Origin: Rhodamnia argentea
Taxonomy: Eukaryota > Streptophyta > Magnoliopsida > Myrtales > Myrtaceae
DNA: 64,000 nucleotides
NCBI RefSeq assembly: GCF_020921035.1
Contig: NC_063150.1
Span: forward strand, 13,702,001 to 13,766,000
Direction: 5' to 3'
This document shows positions 49,682 through 61,869 of this stretch, piece after piece. The position numbers and the translations under genes were made by a program. Each line of letters opens with the position of its first letter. The stretch's first letter is position 1. The notes beneath the pieces are model-generated. The model was not told the origin of the DNA and made no database searches. It saw only the letters and a list, made by a program, of their open reading frames with translations.

Positions 49682-50219
49682 ATTCATTTAGAAACACTTT
49701 TAAATAAGAGCCCAAAATACTCGCATTTTCTCAAATAAGAATATGAAGTGAACCTGTTTCAAATAAGGGCCTAAAGTGTCCATGGTTGTTTCAATTAAGA
49801 GCCTAACCTCGTCGGCCAGCTAAACATTCTTGCCATTCAATGGTATTTTTGTCAAAATATAATTTAAATCTAATTTTTAGTTAAATTAAGTTGAAAATTA
49901 AAAAGAAAAAGAAAAAGAAGAAATAGCGGCTTGTAGCCGCTCGCCCTCCCGCCTATGGCCGCCACCCCAACCTTAATGGGCCGGAGACCTCGCCGACCAA
50001 AGGCAAGGGCTTGCCGCCCCTTGTCAGGTGGTGATGAGGCCCTTTTTTGAAAATGATATGATCATTTCATTCTTCTTTTTGAATTAATGTGTACTTTAAA
50101 TTCTTATTTGAGAAAATGAGAACACTTTAGGTCCTTATTTGAAACAAAGTCCACTTCGGGCTTTTATTTGAGAAAATAAAAATATTTTAGACCCTTATTT
50201 GAAAATTTCCATTCATTTA
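49682..50219. mobile_element. Second MITE with 9-bp target duplication and long TIRs
   Basis: ATTCATTTA at 49682-49690 and 50211-50219 brackets a 520-bp element. Its arms are inverted repeats of about 120-150 bp built from the word TTTCAAATAAGGGCC and its inverse GGTCCTTATTTGAAA. A short GC-rich centre (49925-50040) separates them. The equivalent site in the paralogue (around 51420) has a single CTCATTTGTG and no element. Confidence 0.85.
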
Positions 50220-50799
50220 TGTTGGATTTTCACATCGGACACATGTCTTACCCGATCATCAAATCTATTTGTCGCGTGTACTACTTGTGGATTTTTGTAA
50301 TCTGAAAAACCAAATTTAGATAAAGGGTGATACCAATATGTTACAACATTTTTTCAAATGGCATTATCCTTCGGTCTTGAATTTTTTTTTTAAGAATTTT
50401 GAAAGGCAAAGGCCAGGAGGAGAAAGTCTAGCTCAAGTCTCCGCGTATTAATAATTTAATTGTCGACGGTACTGATTTTGGGGCAGTAAAGCAGACTAAG
50501 ACAGTTCAGTCGTAGTGGTGCACAGACATTGAGAAAAGACAACAAGAATATGATCATTGTCCTTTTCTTGCATCGTGCTGTTTCCACCCTGCCAGGTGTC
50601 TAGTGTTTTCTGCTTTTTCCCCTAAACGCCATATGCCCCTGAAAAAAAAAAAATAACCTTAATTTTAAATTCAATCTCAATTTTACTCGGAAACTTTTTT
50701 TTTTTCTAAAAAAACACAAACTTTTCATTTTGATCCTAAATTATCCTCGTTAACCTTCCATCCAAAAATTATTATTGAAGATATATGAACATCAAGTCT

Positions 50800-51080
50800 C
50801 GGTGTTCTTGAGGTCATACTTAAGTTTGATAAAAATAGTTGAATTGATCCATCTTCTTTCCCCGAGGCCTAGACATACTATTGTTGACAGATGCTCTTTT
50901 GTAAACGTGAGCTGCAATTAGGCCTAGAAAAGCTAACAGTTCTTGCAAACCGGACTTGCTTTCCAAGCATCAAGAATGCATCGCTTTTTCCAAGCGATCG
51001 CTCCATCTTTAAGACGGCTAGCGACGCACGTTCCGGGAGCATGGGATTATCTAGCATGACTTGGGAGACTCAATGACAGT
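50800..51080. repeat. Extra copy of the nucleoredoxin 3' flank
   Basis: Matches 40640-40960 downstream of copy A (GATGCTCTTT, GGGAGCTGCA/TGAGCTGCAA, GGCCTAGAAAA, CAAACCGGACT) and partly 52070-52150 (GACGGCTAGC, GTTCCGGGAGCATGGGAT). Its position, separate from the flank of copy B, implies that an intermediate nucleoredoxin copy once existed here or that the flank alone was duplicated. Confidence 0.7.
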
Positions 51081-52564
51081 TTACAGCTTTCATGATAAGC
51101 GGCTTCGCCCAATATCGAGGTTTGCAATTTCATAAGAAGAACCAAACTAGTGCATTCGTGCTACATTATCTCAAACTAATTTTCGTATCACAAAAAAAAA
51201 AAACCCCTCTAAATCACTAAAATATCACATTGAAAAACATGCTAAATCTGTTAATTTGCTGTAAAAGCTCCCTTATGTTTCGAAAATTTGCCAAAATACT
51301 TGGCCTTAAGATTTGTGGTGATTTGGAGGAGAGAGAGAGAGAATGATTTGGTTCTGATTCCCAATCTCAGCTCGATTTCTTTAAATTTGTCCCTTTTTTT
51401 CAAGATACGTTTTAAGAGACTCATTTGTGTTCACATTTCACATTCACGTCATAATCGATCGTGTCACCGAAAGTTAACCGAAGATGCCTGCTGCCATCGG
51501 ATTTTTGTAATCGGGAAATCGATTTTAAATGAAGGGTGGTACCAATAGTTAATTTTTTCCTAATGGCATTACCATACCACCCCCCTCAATCCTGAAATTT
51601 TAAGAATTTTTAAAGGTCAAGAACAAGACGAGGAAGTCAACGTGAAGTCTTCGCGTATTGATAATTTAATTGCCGACAGGACTGATCTAGGAGTACAGCA
51701 GAGGCTAAGAAATTTCAAATCGTCGCACTGACGAGACATTGAGAAAAACAACAAGACCATTAATCGTTGTCCTTTTCTTGCATCGTGCGGATTTCTACCT
51801 AGTGCAACGTGTCCTGTTTTTCTTTTTCTTTTTTTTACCTAAAAAATTTTATTTCGCATTTGTTCCGAATCTCGCTTTGATATGAGTATTGCCTTTTAAA
51901 TTTTCTCTTGCTCGTTAAATTTTATTTTAAATACAGAATTATTGCTATTTATTGTTGACTTGCGACTTTACCAAAAAAAAAAAAAAAAATAATCATTTGA
52001 ATTTTCTTGCATTGTTGCGAGAGAGTTCATTTCTTGCTGGTTCTTGATGGTTAGGAAGCAGTTTTTTTATACTGATCGCACTTCCTTGAGACGGCTAGCA
52101 ACACTCGTTCCGGGAGCATGGGATCATCAAGCAAGACTGGGGAGATTTAATGGGGGCTGATCAACTTTCCATTGTCGCAAATCATATCTACTGATATAAA
52201 TCCAGAGTACCTGTTACCATAATGGTGAGCTGAACAAGAACTATGCTGCATAGGCGCGATGCATACGAGTTGTGTTGATTGAACAATGTTCCATGAAGTC
52301 CAGTGTGTGCAGGGAAGTCTCAAAAGCTGCGTCTTCGAAAGGAGAGAAGGAGTCGCCCGTACGACAACAGCCGATCAGGGCTTGTCGACCATACACATCT
52401 TATAGTGACTTCAAATTCTCAAAGCTCATAATACATACACACCATATTTTCTCACATACAAGCCATTCGCAGATCAAGCTCGGAAACATGCACCCAGATT
52501 AAAAAAAACAAAGGCTAACTGCTTCACACGAGTCGTAGATAGCAAGACTACTACAAAGTAACTT
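51081..52564. other. Duplicated non-coding segment, copy 2, and the 3' flank of nucleoredoxin B
   Basis: 51081-52010 is the empty-site paralogue of 48641-50620. 52020-52330 matches the downstream flank of nucleoredoxin A at 40900-41160. The 3' UTR of nucleoredoxin B lies at the right end. No gene of its own. Confidence 0.6.
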
Positions 52565-55241
52565 TCAGGCTTTATGACAGACCTCACCATCACAGACCCA
52601 TCCTTCTTTGGCATCTCCTCCTTCCTTTGTCTCCTCCCCAGCTGCTTCGCCGTCTTCATCCGGCTCGTTTTTAGCCGCTTTCTCTTCTCCAACAGCACAT
52701 TTGGGATGGAGATCGAAGTCACACTCCTCGCAATAATACGACCACGCCTCTCCTGCCTCATCGCAGCCATCACAGTTGTACTTCCTCCTCCGAGCAGGAA
52801 CGAGCTCGTGCTCTTCGTGCAAAGGATGCTTCAACTTCTCTGGCCAGCCTTTAATACTCTCCTTGAACTGTTCCTCAAACTTCTTGAGATGTTCCGCACT
52901 AAAAGGATAAGCATCAGCCCCATGCTCCATTATGAGATCCCTTGCTTCGGTAGTCACAGTACGGCCTGTTGAGCCGATGGCTACGAGCGTGGGGATCCCC
53001 TGGACCTTGAATTTGCGATTCAGGTATTTCTTCCTCTCATCACCAAGGGGGAGCGCCAGCCACGGCATTTCAGCAAAGTAATCGTCGAAGGCAGTTTGGT
53101 CCTTGTCGCTGGAGATGAAGATAACCTCAAAGGCATTGTCTTTGGCCTTGATCTTTTCGTATGCCTCCGTGAGCACCGGCAGGAATGCACGGCAAGGAGG
53201 GCACCAGTGTGCCGAGAAGTACAGGAGGACAGTCTTCCCTACCAAGTCCGATACTGGAATCTGCAATCGAAGTTAAGCAACAACCTTTTAGATGAACCAC
53301 AAATCGATGGAGAAGGCACGTGGAAACTGCATATATGGCAAGGATTTTCCTATTTATAGACCTGGTTTCAATCCTTTCCACAGCTCAGGTAACCTGAGGG
53401 ACAATGATATTTAGGGCCTCATTGTAGACAATAAAAATTTCCAAGTCATTAGCCTCTAGGAGAAAAAGCAAGTATACCTTGGTTCCTTCCTTTCCAATGA
53501 CGAAATCCAGATCCCCTGAAATCAAGATCGACTCCAAGGTCTGAGATTCTTCCCTTTTCTTCTCTATCTCTGCGAGCTGTTCAAACTTCTCTGGAGTGAA
53601 TGGGTAAGCTTCAACGCCATGCTCTTCCACGGTTTCAGCAACGTTGCAATGGACAGTCTTCCCATCACGACCGATTATGACCAGAGTGGGTAGGGTCGAC
53701 AGATCAAAGTACCTAACCAACTTCTCACATTTCCTGTCTTTCACTGGTAGTGAAAGCCATGGCAGGCTTCCAAAGGACTGGTTGAATGATGCTTCTTCTT
53801 CATCAAGAGGAATCTGAACGATCTCAAAACTCTCTCCTTTTTCCTTCAATTTCTCATAAACCTCACGTAACTTTGGCGAGAAATCACTGCATGATTTGTA
53901 CGTGGACAACGAGAAGTACAGACCCACAATTTTCCCTTCAAGCTCAGTAACAGGAACCTAGTTTGGCCACATAACTAGATTAGCAAAAGGAGGATGGAAA
54001 ACAGAATCATAAGCACGCGCGACCATCAGTTTCAAATGCATCGAAGATCTTTTTCGGGTTACCTTATTCCCATCGGACAAAACTACGAAGTCACGAGATC
54101 CATGGACCAAAAGAGAGGTCAATGATTGATTTCTCCTCGCAGCTTCTTCCTGGTCTTTCAACTCCTTGATGCGTTCTGGAGTGAAAGGGTGACCTTCCAC
54201 TCCATACTCGCGGACAATCTGGACTCCGCTATCTGTTGAGACTGTACCTGCGCCATCAAGAAACACAAGGCGGGGTATTCCCCTGACCTTAAACACTTCA
54301 TCCAAGCTACTGCGCTTGTCCGAGTCGGAGAACGGGATTGCAAGCCACGGCATCTTGGAAAAGTATTCGCTGAAGGACTCTTCATCCTCATCGCCAGAGA
54401 CAAAAATGATTTCCAGGTCACCTCTTGGGGAAAGTTCATTGTACACCTCCACAAGCGTCGGGGTGAACCGCCGGCACGGACCGCACCACGACGCGGAGAA
54501 GTACAAGCCGATCTTCTTCCCCTTCAAGCTATCGACCTTGACCTGATACAGGACAAGAGATTCCTAATTTGAGTTCTTCCACACAGCAATCAGCAAGCAA
54601 GGTAAACTAGATCAACTGACCACCACACAAAATCCAGAAAATGCCCAAGATACATCCAAGTGCCAACTGGAGTCTGGAGAAGCACTTCCCTTAAGCACGA
54701 CTCATTAATTTTCTCGCAAATCATTAGTCTCGTCGACCAAATCAAATGAAGGAAACAAATGGATAGCACCCGAAAAATGATGATCAAAGCATCAGAGATC
54801 AGACCAAATTAGCTTATCATAAACTAAATTCGCCAGCTTGGTCCTCACGCTTCGTAATCACCGACTCCCAGCAAAGAACAACCAAAAGAACATCGGCAAT
54901 TTAAACTCCAAAGGCGCAAGAAGCGCATCTTTCCAATCCGACAAGAGAAGCACCAACAAAGAATCAGATCAGTAATGCTTTCGACCATTCCTCCTACCAG
55001 AACAAGAATTTCTCGCACGAAACTGGGTAGCTAGCGAAACAACCCCCACAACGAAGACCGCGAGAACTTCAACAAGGACGCCAACCCACGATTCCTTTTC
55101 GCTCCTTTTCCGAAGAGCGAAAGTGAAAGAGAACCCGAGTTTTACCTGATCGCCGTTGTTTCGGATGAGGAAGTCCCTGTCCGGAGAAGACAGGAGGGAC
55201 TGAACATCGTGACGAGCTCCATCTCCGACAACATCCGCCAT
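52565..55241 (-). CDS. NRX1: Nucleoredoxin copy B, full length, 4 exons, 583 aa
   Basis: Plant NRX1-type oxidoreductase with three thioredoxin-like modules and a C1-like zinc finger. Exons: 55241-55146, 54542-54063, 53957-53478, 53260-52565; GT-AG, phase 0. The result is 583 residues, close to Arabidopsis NRX1 (578 as I recall). Exons 2 and 3 are each 480 bp. Domain 1 carries WCGPC (51-55), domain 2 is degenerate (SLSTYKSC, one Cys left), and domain 3 carries WCPPC (371-375). The DC1 finger spans about 497-540 with CDGC, CEEC and HPKC. The acidic tail ends [12 protein letters not shown]. Exon 1 (32 codons) encodes the segment ending FLIRNNGDQ, related to the ends of modules 1 and 2 (DFV). It is likely the ancestral form of copy A. 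Confidence 0.96.
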
Positions 55242-55333
55242 CCTCGCCGCTTCCCTCCCGTGTTCTGATATCGTTGTGCTGAGTGTGTGCCTGAGAAATC
55301 CTCCAATGGCAGGCTTGCGCTCCTCGATATGTA

Positions 55334-55385
55334 TAAATAGGGAAAGACCTCGGGCACACGGCCCTCTCTCTCTCTCTCTCTCTCT
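55334..55385 (-). promoter_or_regulatory. Core promoter region of nucleoredoxin B
   Basis: A TATA-like CTATTTATAC (about 55332-55341 on the gene strand) lies some 90 bp upstream of the ATG, and a CT/GA microsatellite (55364-55385) sits about 25 bp further up. The microsatellite is absent from copy A, which has a TA run instead. Confidence 0.45.
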
Positions 55386-57900
55386 GTCTCCGAATAATGA
55401 GGCAAATTGGCTCAACTTGTAATTCATAAAATTTTAATTCATTTGATATGGTTCTTAAATTTAATTTCATATGCAATTGATTTCTTTAATATAATCTATG
55501 GACTTTTTATACAAGTTCAATATAGTCCCTAAAACACATAAAAAAAATCAATATTGTCATTACAAAAAAATTAAACTGTACTAAAAATTTAAGAATAATA
55601 TTATACATTAGACTAAAGTTTAGAGACCCTATGGAATAAATTAAAAATTCAAAAGCTATATTATATATTGAACTAAAGTCCATAAAAAAGTTACGTGCGT
55701 TATTTTTAGAGTTAATATCACGGAAAATTTCAAGCTTGTATACATGTGACAAATCTACTTAAGACTATTTTTTGACCACCAAAAAATCCAAACTAGTACA
55801 TTTATGATAAATTTACTCTAAATTGATATACCCGTGATAAATTTACTCTCTAATAGTTTTCGTTAAATCTGATCGTCAAATTGTTAAGTTGAATGACACA
55901 TGATAGTTCTGAGTGTCCCGGTTTGGAATTTTCACCCTTTGTTTGTCACATGTATATTAATTTGAGATTTTTGGACGTGTTAAACTAATTTAATGGAGGT
56001 AAATTTTTCACGAGTGTACTGATTTGGTAAATTTGTCACTAGTATACTAGTTTAAGTTTCTGGTGGTCAAAAAATAATTTAAGATAAATTTATTATAGAT
56101 GTATCAGTTTGGAGTTTTTTTTAAATTATTTATTAAGTATTCAAATTTTCCTTCTTTTTTTTTTTTTCTGTTTTCGTTTGTTGGGTTTCTGGAGGCTTCC
56201 TTCCCGAGACCTTTTTTTTTATTTTGGGGCGGGCGGGCGAGGGGCGCAAGGAAGGCATCTCGGGAAGTGGGATCCAACGTAGGAAAGACGTGGACTCGTT
56301 TGGACAGTCGCGTCAGAAAATCAGTGTCCTCCGCTCTTTTATTTTTGATCTTTTTTATTTACCATTCCTTGCTACCTTCCTTCCCAAGAAGCCACATTCC
56401 TAGTCTCTAATGTTGAAGTTTACAAAGATTTTTTTTACTTTTTACCCCATCTCTATATTACATCAAGTTAAATCGTTAATTTCATCAAAAATCTATATTT
56501 TAATCACGAAACTTGCAATTTTTTTGTCGGCACGTGGGCGGCTTTTAGGTGGTGAAACAGGGCTTTGGGGTCGATTCGCCCTCGCAACCTATCCATTTTA
56601 ATCGAGAGAAAATCATGAATATGAAATATTTGTAAAATTTGCAGTAATTAGGAGGATAAGACTGATTTTCCAGGGATGTGAAAAGGGGCAATCGAAAAGT
56701 GTTATGCGAAGCTTAGCGGCAAAGAATATGCCATCCTTTGTCAAAAGGAGCCGCAGAAGAAAGAACGTGGAGGAGGGGTTGGAAAATGACACCAACATAA
56801 TTGTATAAAAAGAAAATATGGGACGACCACGGATGAAACAAAGGACATCATGGAACGATCGCCGGGTGGCCTCGATTAATTTTGCTATTTAGACTAGGCA
56901 AGGTTCAAAACAAGAGAATATATTTATTTTTTATAATCGAAGTGTCCGGATCGGTTTGCGCGCACCTCGACTTTTCTCGGGAGAGACTAGCATAGTAACC
57001 TACCACCATGGCCCCCCACTTACATCACAAATAATCGGTTGAGGAATCAAACTTGGGATTAGTGTGCCTAATCATACAATTCTAAGTGCGTCCTAACTAA
57101 TTGAGCCACATATGGATGAATAAAACAAGAGAACATTACATGCCGATGCTTTTTTTTTGTTCTTACGGGGTTGGGGGAAATACATCGATGTACGGTGTAG
57201 TGTACAAGTGCACCGGCATGGACCGTACTAGATTTTGATAAGGGGAAAGCAATTATGATTCGGTCCGTTTATTAAATAAAGAGAAAACCCAAAAAAAAAA
57301 AATTGGATTGATAGTGCATTAAGGTTGCATCGGATTGGTCTTGGAGTTGACACATGAATAATCTTATTTCATACGGTTGAATAGGATTCATCATGAATGT
57401 CGTCCAGCGCCTAGGGACGCCACCTAGGAAAGACGTGGATGGCTGGCTTGGACTTGTCGGCAAATCCATATATTTATCCTAAGAAGCGAGGATACTCTTT
57501 GGGAATTTTCGTTTTGTATTGTGTCGAGTCTCGTTCGACACTCTCCGACATGTCATTGACACGAGATCAGCAATCCATACACGCCGGCGATACTTGACTC
57601 AAGTATCCCGACATGCATAACGTCAATTTTAAGCATTTTCAATAAATTAAAGGTCAAAATGTAAATTTATCAATAATATATAAACGTGAGTCATATATCG
57701 AGTCACTCCAAAATTAATATACATAGCTACAAAAAAAAATCGTGAATTCCTAATAGAAAAAGAAAAAAAAAACCCACCATCAATATTTTTATATCTACAC
57801 AATAATTTATCATGTATATATACAAATATACATTTAATACACAACGTGTCTCAACTAATAATTTTTTATTATTATTTTAAAAATGATGTGTCGGCGTGTC
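55386..57900. other. Nucleoredoxin B upstream flank and foldback element, no gene seen
   Basis: 55709-56130 is an AT-rich foldback element of the family at 44384-45575, with arms such as TGTGACAAAT...TTTTTTGACCACCA and the inverse TGGTGGTCAAAAAATAA. 56160-56405 is the conserved nucleoredoxin upstream block. 56695-57215 matches 45880-46110. 57405-57490 is a further partial copy of the upstream block (CCTAGGAAAGACGTGGA, GTCGGCAAATCCA). The rest is AT-rich. Confidence 0.5.
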
Positions 57901-60900
57901 TGTCGCGACCCTCGATCTCATCGGCGGGAGAAGCGAGGAAGAGGGTTAATGGGTCGCCCTTCCGGCCCGGTTGCGTGTGGACCTTCGGACGCGGGCCCCT
58001 CCCAAGGCCCATTACCCAAATCGCGGCAGGGGATAAAATCGTAGTCGACCTTCAGTGTGGTCTAGTGGCATGTGCTACGTGTGCATGCCTTGGAGTCGCC
58101 ACCAATCGTTTCGTGGAAGGTACGATTGGAAACCCTATCGAATAGTCGGGAGTTTCTATTCGATTCTGCGAGAACCAGAGAAGTGGGTTCGGGGACTTAG
58201 TTACGCCAACTATCAGAGTTGACGCCCTTTCGGTACCTAAGTTGATTGAATTTTCTAATCTCGGATTTCATGCATATGGGTGGGGTACGGATCCTAAATC
58301 TAGGAGTTCATGCGGATGGGAGTGACTATCCTACCAATCACAATCAATTAAAAGTAAATGCGAAAATCAAGGAATCCATAACGTGCGGATAAATCGCATC
58401 AAATCGGCGTGGCATTCCTAGTATAGCCCTATCAGCTTAGGGAAGAGACATTCAAAGCATAAGAGGGGATCGGGAGTGATTTGGAAGTGATTTGCCCATG
58501 AGGGGCAAAATCGTAATTTTGAGGAAATTTGAGGTCGATTTGCCAAAAAGGGCAAAACCGTCATTTCGGAAGATATTCGGAGTGAGAAACGTTGGAAATA
58601 GGATTGGCCACCTAAACTGACCCATTTCCTAATTTCCGACATTTTTTGGAAGTCCACAGGAATTTTTTTTTAGAGACAAATTACCCCTAAAGGGTAAAAT
58701 TGTCATTTTTGGAAAGATCGGGAGGAGAAATCTCAAAAATAGGATTGGCCAGTTGATTGTGGCCATTCCTCAATTTTTGAGAATTTCTGGAATTTTTTAG
58801 GAATTTTCTACAATTTTTTCCTATTTTTTTGGATTTTCTATGATTTTTCCAATTTTTTTTTGGATTTTAAAAATCAATTTTCGAAATTTATTATTATTAT
58901 TATTATTTTTTTATTTTTTATTGGACCGGGTCAACCCGGTCAACCCGGTCCGGGCCCGCGCCCGGATCGGCATTTCCCGAAACGGCGCCGCTCGAACATC
59001 CGCGCTCGAATTTTTGAAAATTCTCGCCTAAAAAAAGAAATGTGTGTCTCAGATCGCGCCACGTGGCGCTCTCCAGACGTTCCGATCGGACATTAAGATC
59101 GATGGCTCAGGGTTCGCCACGTGGCGAAATTATAGCTCTTTGATCAGAGATCGAATCTACGGTCAGGATCGGACCATGTGGCTAATCCACAGCCACTTGA
59201 TCTCTTGATCAGATCTACGGTCAAGATCGAACGACGTGGCTAATCCACAACCGTCCGATCGAGGATTATTTTTTAATTCCGAAAATGATTTTTCTTTATT
59301 ATCTGAATTTTGAAAATCATTGATCCAACGATCGGAAATGTGACACACGGCCAAACCTGGGCCGTGTGATCACAAAATCGATTTTTTTATTTTCAGGAAA
59401 TCTGAATATTTTGAAAATTCATTTTTTATTTTCCGAAAAAAATCCCAGATCACGACACGTGGCACCACACTAACCGTCGGATCAAGTTTGTTATTTTTTA
59501 TTTTCTGTTATAACCGAATTGCTGACGTGGCTGCCACGTGGCCGCCACGTCAGCGTTGACTTGGTCAGCACCGTTGACCGAGTCAACAACTCGCCGGAGA
59601 AGACGATGAACAGTGTCGAAACTCCGGCGAGACCATCGGAACTTCACCGGCAACCCCAAACAGCAACTAAACGAGTTGATTTCTACGCAAAATGTACCTA
59701 TCCTATACAAAATGACGATCTAAAACCAAATATGTGCCTTAAAAACTCATTAGCCGTCTCTAACCACCTATTCCACCGCCGGCCAGATCTGCAGATTCCG
59801 GCGAACATGATTCAAGCCATTTCTACGCTAAACAAGCCGTTTAGTCCAGCGATCAGCATACATGAAGGATAAGAAGACTTACTTGCATCTTCGATGGGTT
59901 CGGTTTTGCGCGGAATGAGTTCGGGAGCTCGAGATGAGTTTTCGGGTTCATAGTGGACTCGATAGTTTTCATGCAAAAACAGCGCAAATAAAGCATGGAA
60001 ACGGGATCAGAAACACGCTAGGAGTTATCTGGATTCAAAAACGCGAAGAACAATATTCGGTATCTTGAGATGCCATTAACGAAGCTCAAGATGGACTGAG
60101 GCTGCGTTTACCTTCTTCGGCCGCGAGATGAGACGCCGCAAGGGCAAGGACAATCCTTGGGACGACACGGAGCTCCTGAACCCGATTAGAAGACTTGACG
60201 ACGCCAGGATCGTCCGAGAAGCCGATTCGAAGCTCTCAACTTCAAGGTCCTGCAATGGCGGACCAGCTTGTTGCAGAGAGTCCCTCCTTCCCTTTTTCAC
60301 TCTCCCGTCTTATTATTTCCCCTTCTCTGTGTCACCTTCGTTGTGAGTTCCTCCTCTCCTTCCTCCAATCTCTCACTGTTATACTTTTAGTTGCCCCCGA
60401 ATTCTGTTACGAGCGTTTGTTGCTCGCTCCATTCCCCCCATCCTCCCGAACTGATTTCAAGTTATTAACGATCTTCATAGTTTGGCGCGGTGAGGGGGGG
60501 TTCGGTTAGAGTCGTTCTCACGTGCACACACGTGCATGATCATCAATCGGTACCGAGAATCGATGAGTAACTCGAGCCGGTTTCTTTTTTTGCTCAGGCG
60601 TGTACATAAAAAATGGACTTCAAATGGCGTAGCCCTCTTTTCAGCGTGCTCGCGCGAAGACCTGCGTGGGAAGAGAGCTCCTGCGCCCGATGGAAAGAGA
60701 TACAGCAATGCTCCTGGCGTGCGTGCATTTTTTTGGGTTGGCTTAGTCAACTATTTGACTTGTTCCATTATTTTTTTTTTTTGTGCCTAATTCAGCATTA
60801 ATGTGACCCCTTTTGCAATTTTAAGCTCAACATTGAACTCCACAACATGTCTAAAACCTAGGAATGGTAGCATTCGGTCCAATGGATTCAATTATACATA

Positions 60901-61571
60901 AACCCCCAAATTTAACGAGCGACTCGGAAGCAAAATTTGTCCAATTAGTGCTCTTAAGGACTAATCTGTGCTAATTTGACCTCACCCAGGTGTTTAGAAC
61001 GCCAAAAAACTTGTGGGTCAACGTTCATTTTTGCATGGGTTCGCCTTTAAAATGACCAATTTGATCATAATTGAAAATTGCGGACTGAATCGGAAATGCA
61101 AAGAAGCACAATTTGCAATCTGCTCAAAAGTTGAAATTGATTGGACTAAAATGCAATTAAAGGTGTAGGAATCAAATGTCATAACTGACTCAAAGTAAGA
61201 AAAACAATAGAAAGACCTCAAATGATTTTTTTGCTCAATTTAGGTCCACATTTGTAAAGACTCATGTGACCCGAAGTTGAATTTTCCAATTTTTCAATGG
61301 CCAAAAATGAAAAGGGAATTAAAGGAAAAATATTGGATATTTCCCTATATTTTTTTAGGCCGAAAATGCTATTTTTTGTGAATTTTGGGTATTTTTCTAA
61401 TATACCAAAAATATCAAAAATTGTGAAAAATACCGAAAATTATTTTTTTGTTCAAAAATGGATCCTTAAGCTTGGCCAAGGCTTCCAAAATTGATTTTTC
61501 AATTTTATGAATTTTTATGGATTTTTGAAAATTTTTCTAAAGAAAAACCGATTAAAAATCGAGTGTCAACA
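57901..61571 (+). mobile_element. Long LTR, 3671 bp, same family as 2505-5892; probably the 5' LTR
   Basis: Starts TGTCGCGACC and ends GAGTGTCAACA, matching the solo LTR at 2505-5892 in order and orientation throughout. The 5 bases outside (GTGTC at the left, GCTGC at the right) do not match, so this copy is not solo; the sequence from 61572 is probably the interior of the same element. It contains an inverted cluster of ACGTGG/CCACGT words at 59523-59551. Open frames inside (59519-59872, 60128-60801) are LTR sequence, not genes. Confidence 0.8.
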
Positions 61572-61869
61572 GCTGCCCCTCTTTGGAAGTGATCTCGTTA
61601 GAGGTTGCTTCCAAAGATAAGGTGACACCTGAATTTCAATCGACTCGATTGGGAAAAAGTAAAAGAAAGAGTCATGACATTTGATCCACACCTCTACGTT
61701 TCAGTGCAAGTCCAAAAGACAGATTCCGTGTTATTAAGGATATGAGAGAGATCGGAGGAAGAGCTTTACCCGACACTCACCAGCTCGAAACTCGAGAGGC
61801 TTTCCTGTGAATGTGAACGGATTCTAGAAGATACCTAGGGATTCATCATCAGAATGTCCTAGGGAAGTT
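61572..61869 (+). mobile_element. Start of the retroelement interior (5' untranslated part)
   Basis: Follows the LTR end directly with GCTGCCCCTCTTTGGAAG. I do not see a standard primer-binding site complementary to initiator methionine tRNA; a TGG occurs at 61583. No gag frame starts before the window ends, so the leader is at least 2.4 kb. Confidence 0.4.

Larger units (their letters stand above)
48641..50950. repeat. Duplicated non-coding segment, copy 1 (holds two later transposon insertions)
   Basis: Colinear with 51080-52010: matching landmarks are TGCTACATTATCTCAAA (48778 and 51160), GTGATTTGGAGAGAGAGAG (48928 and 51319), GCGTATTAATAATTTAATTG (50444 and 51653) and TTGTCCTTTTCTTGCATCGTGC (50558 and 51768). 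Copy 1 is longer mainly because of the two elements at 48981 and 49691. The right end runs into a repeat of the nucleoredoxin 3' flank (50800-51080). Confidence 0.8.

Noticed and set aside
59519..60801. Several open frames of 60-117 codons
   Set aside because: Inside the long LTR; the equivalent region of the other LTR copy does not keep the frames.
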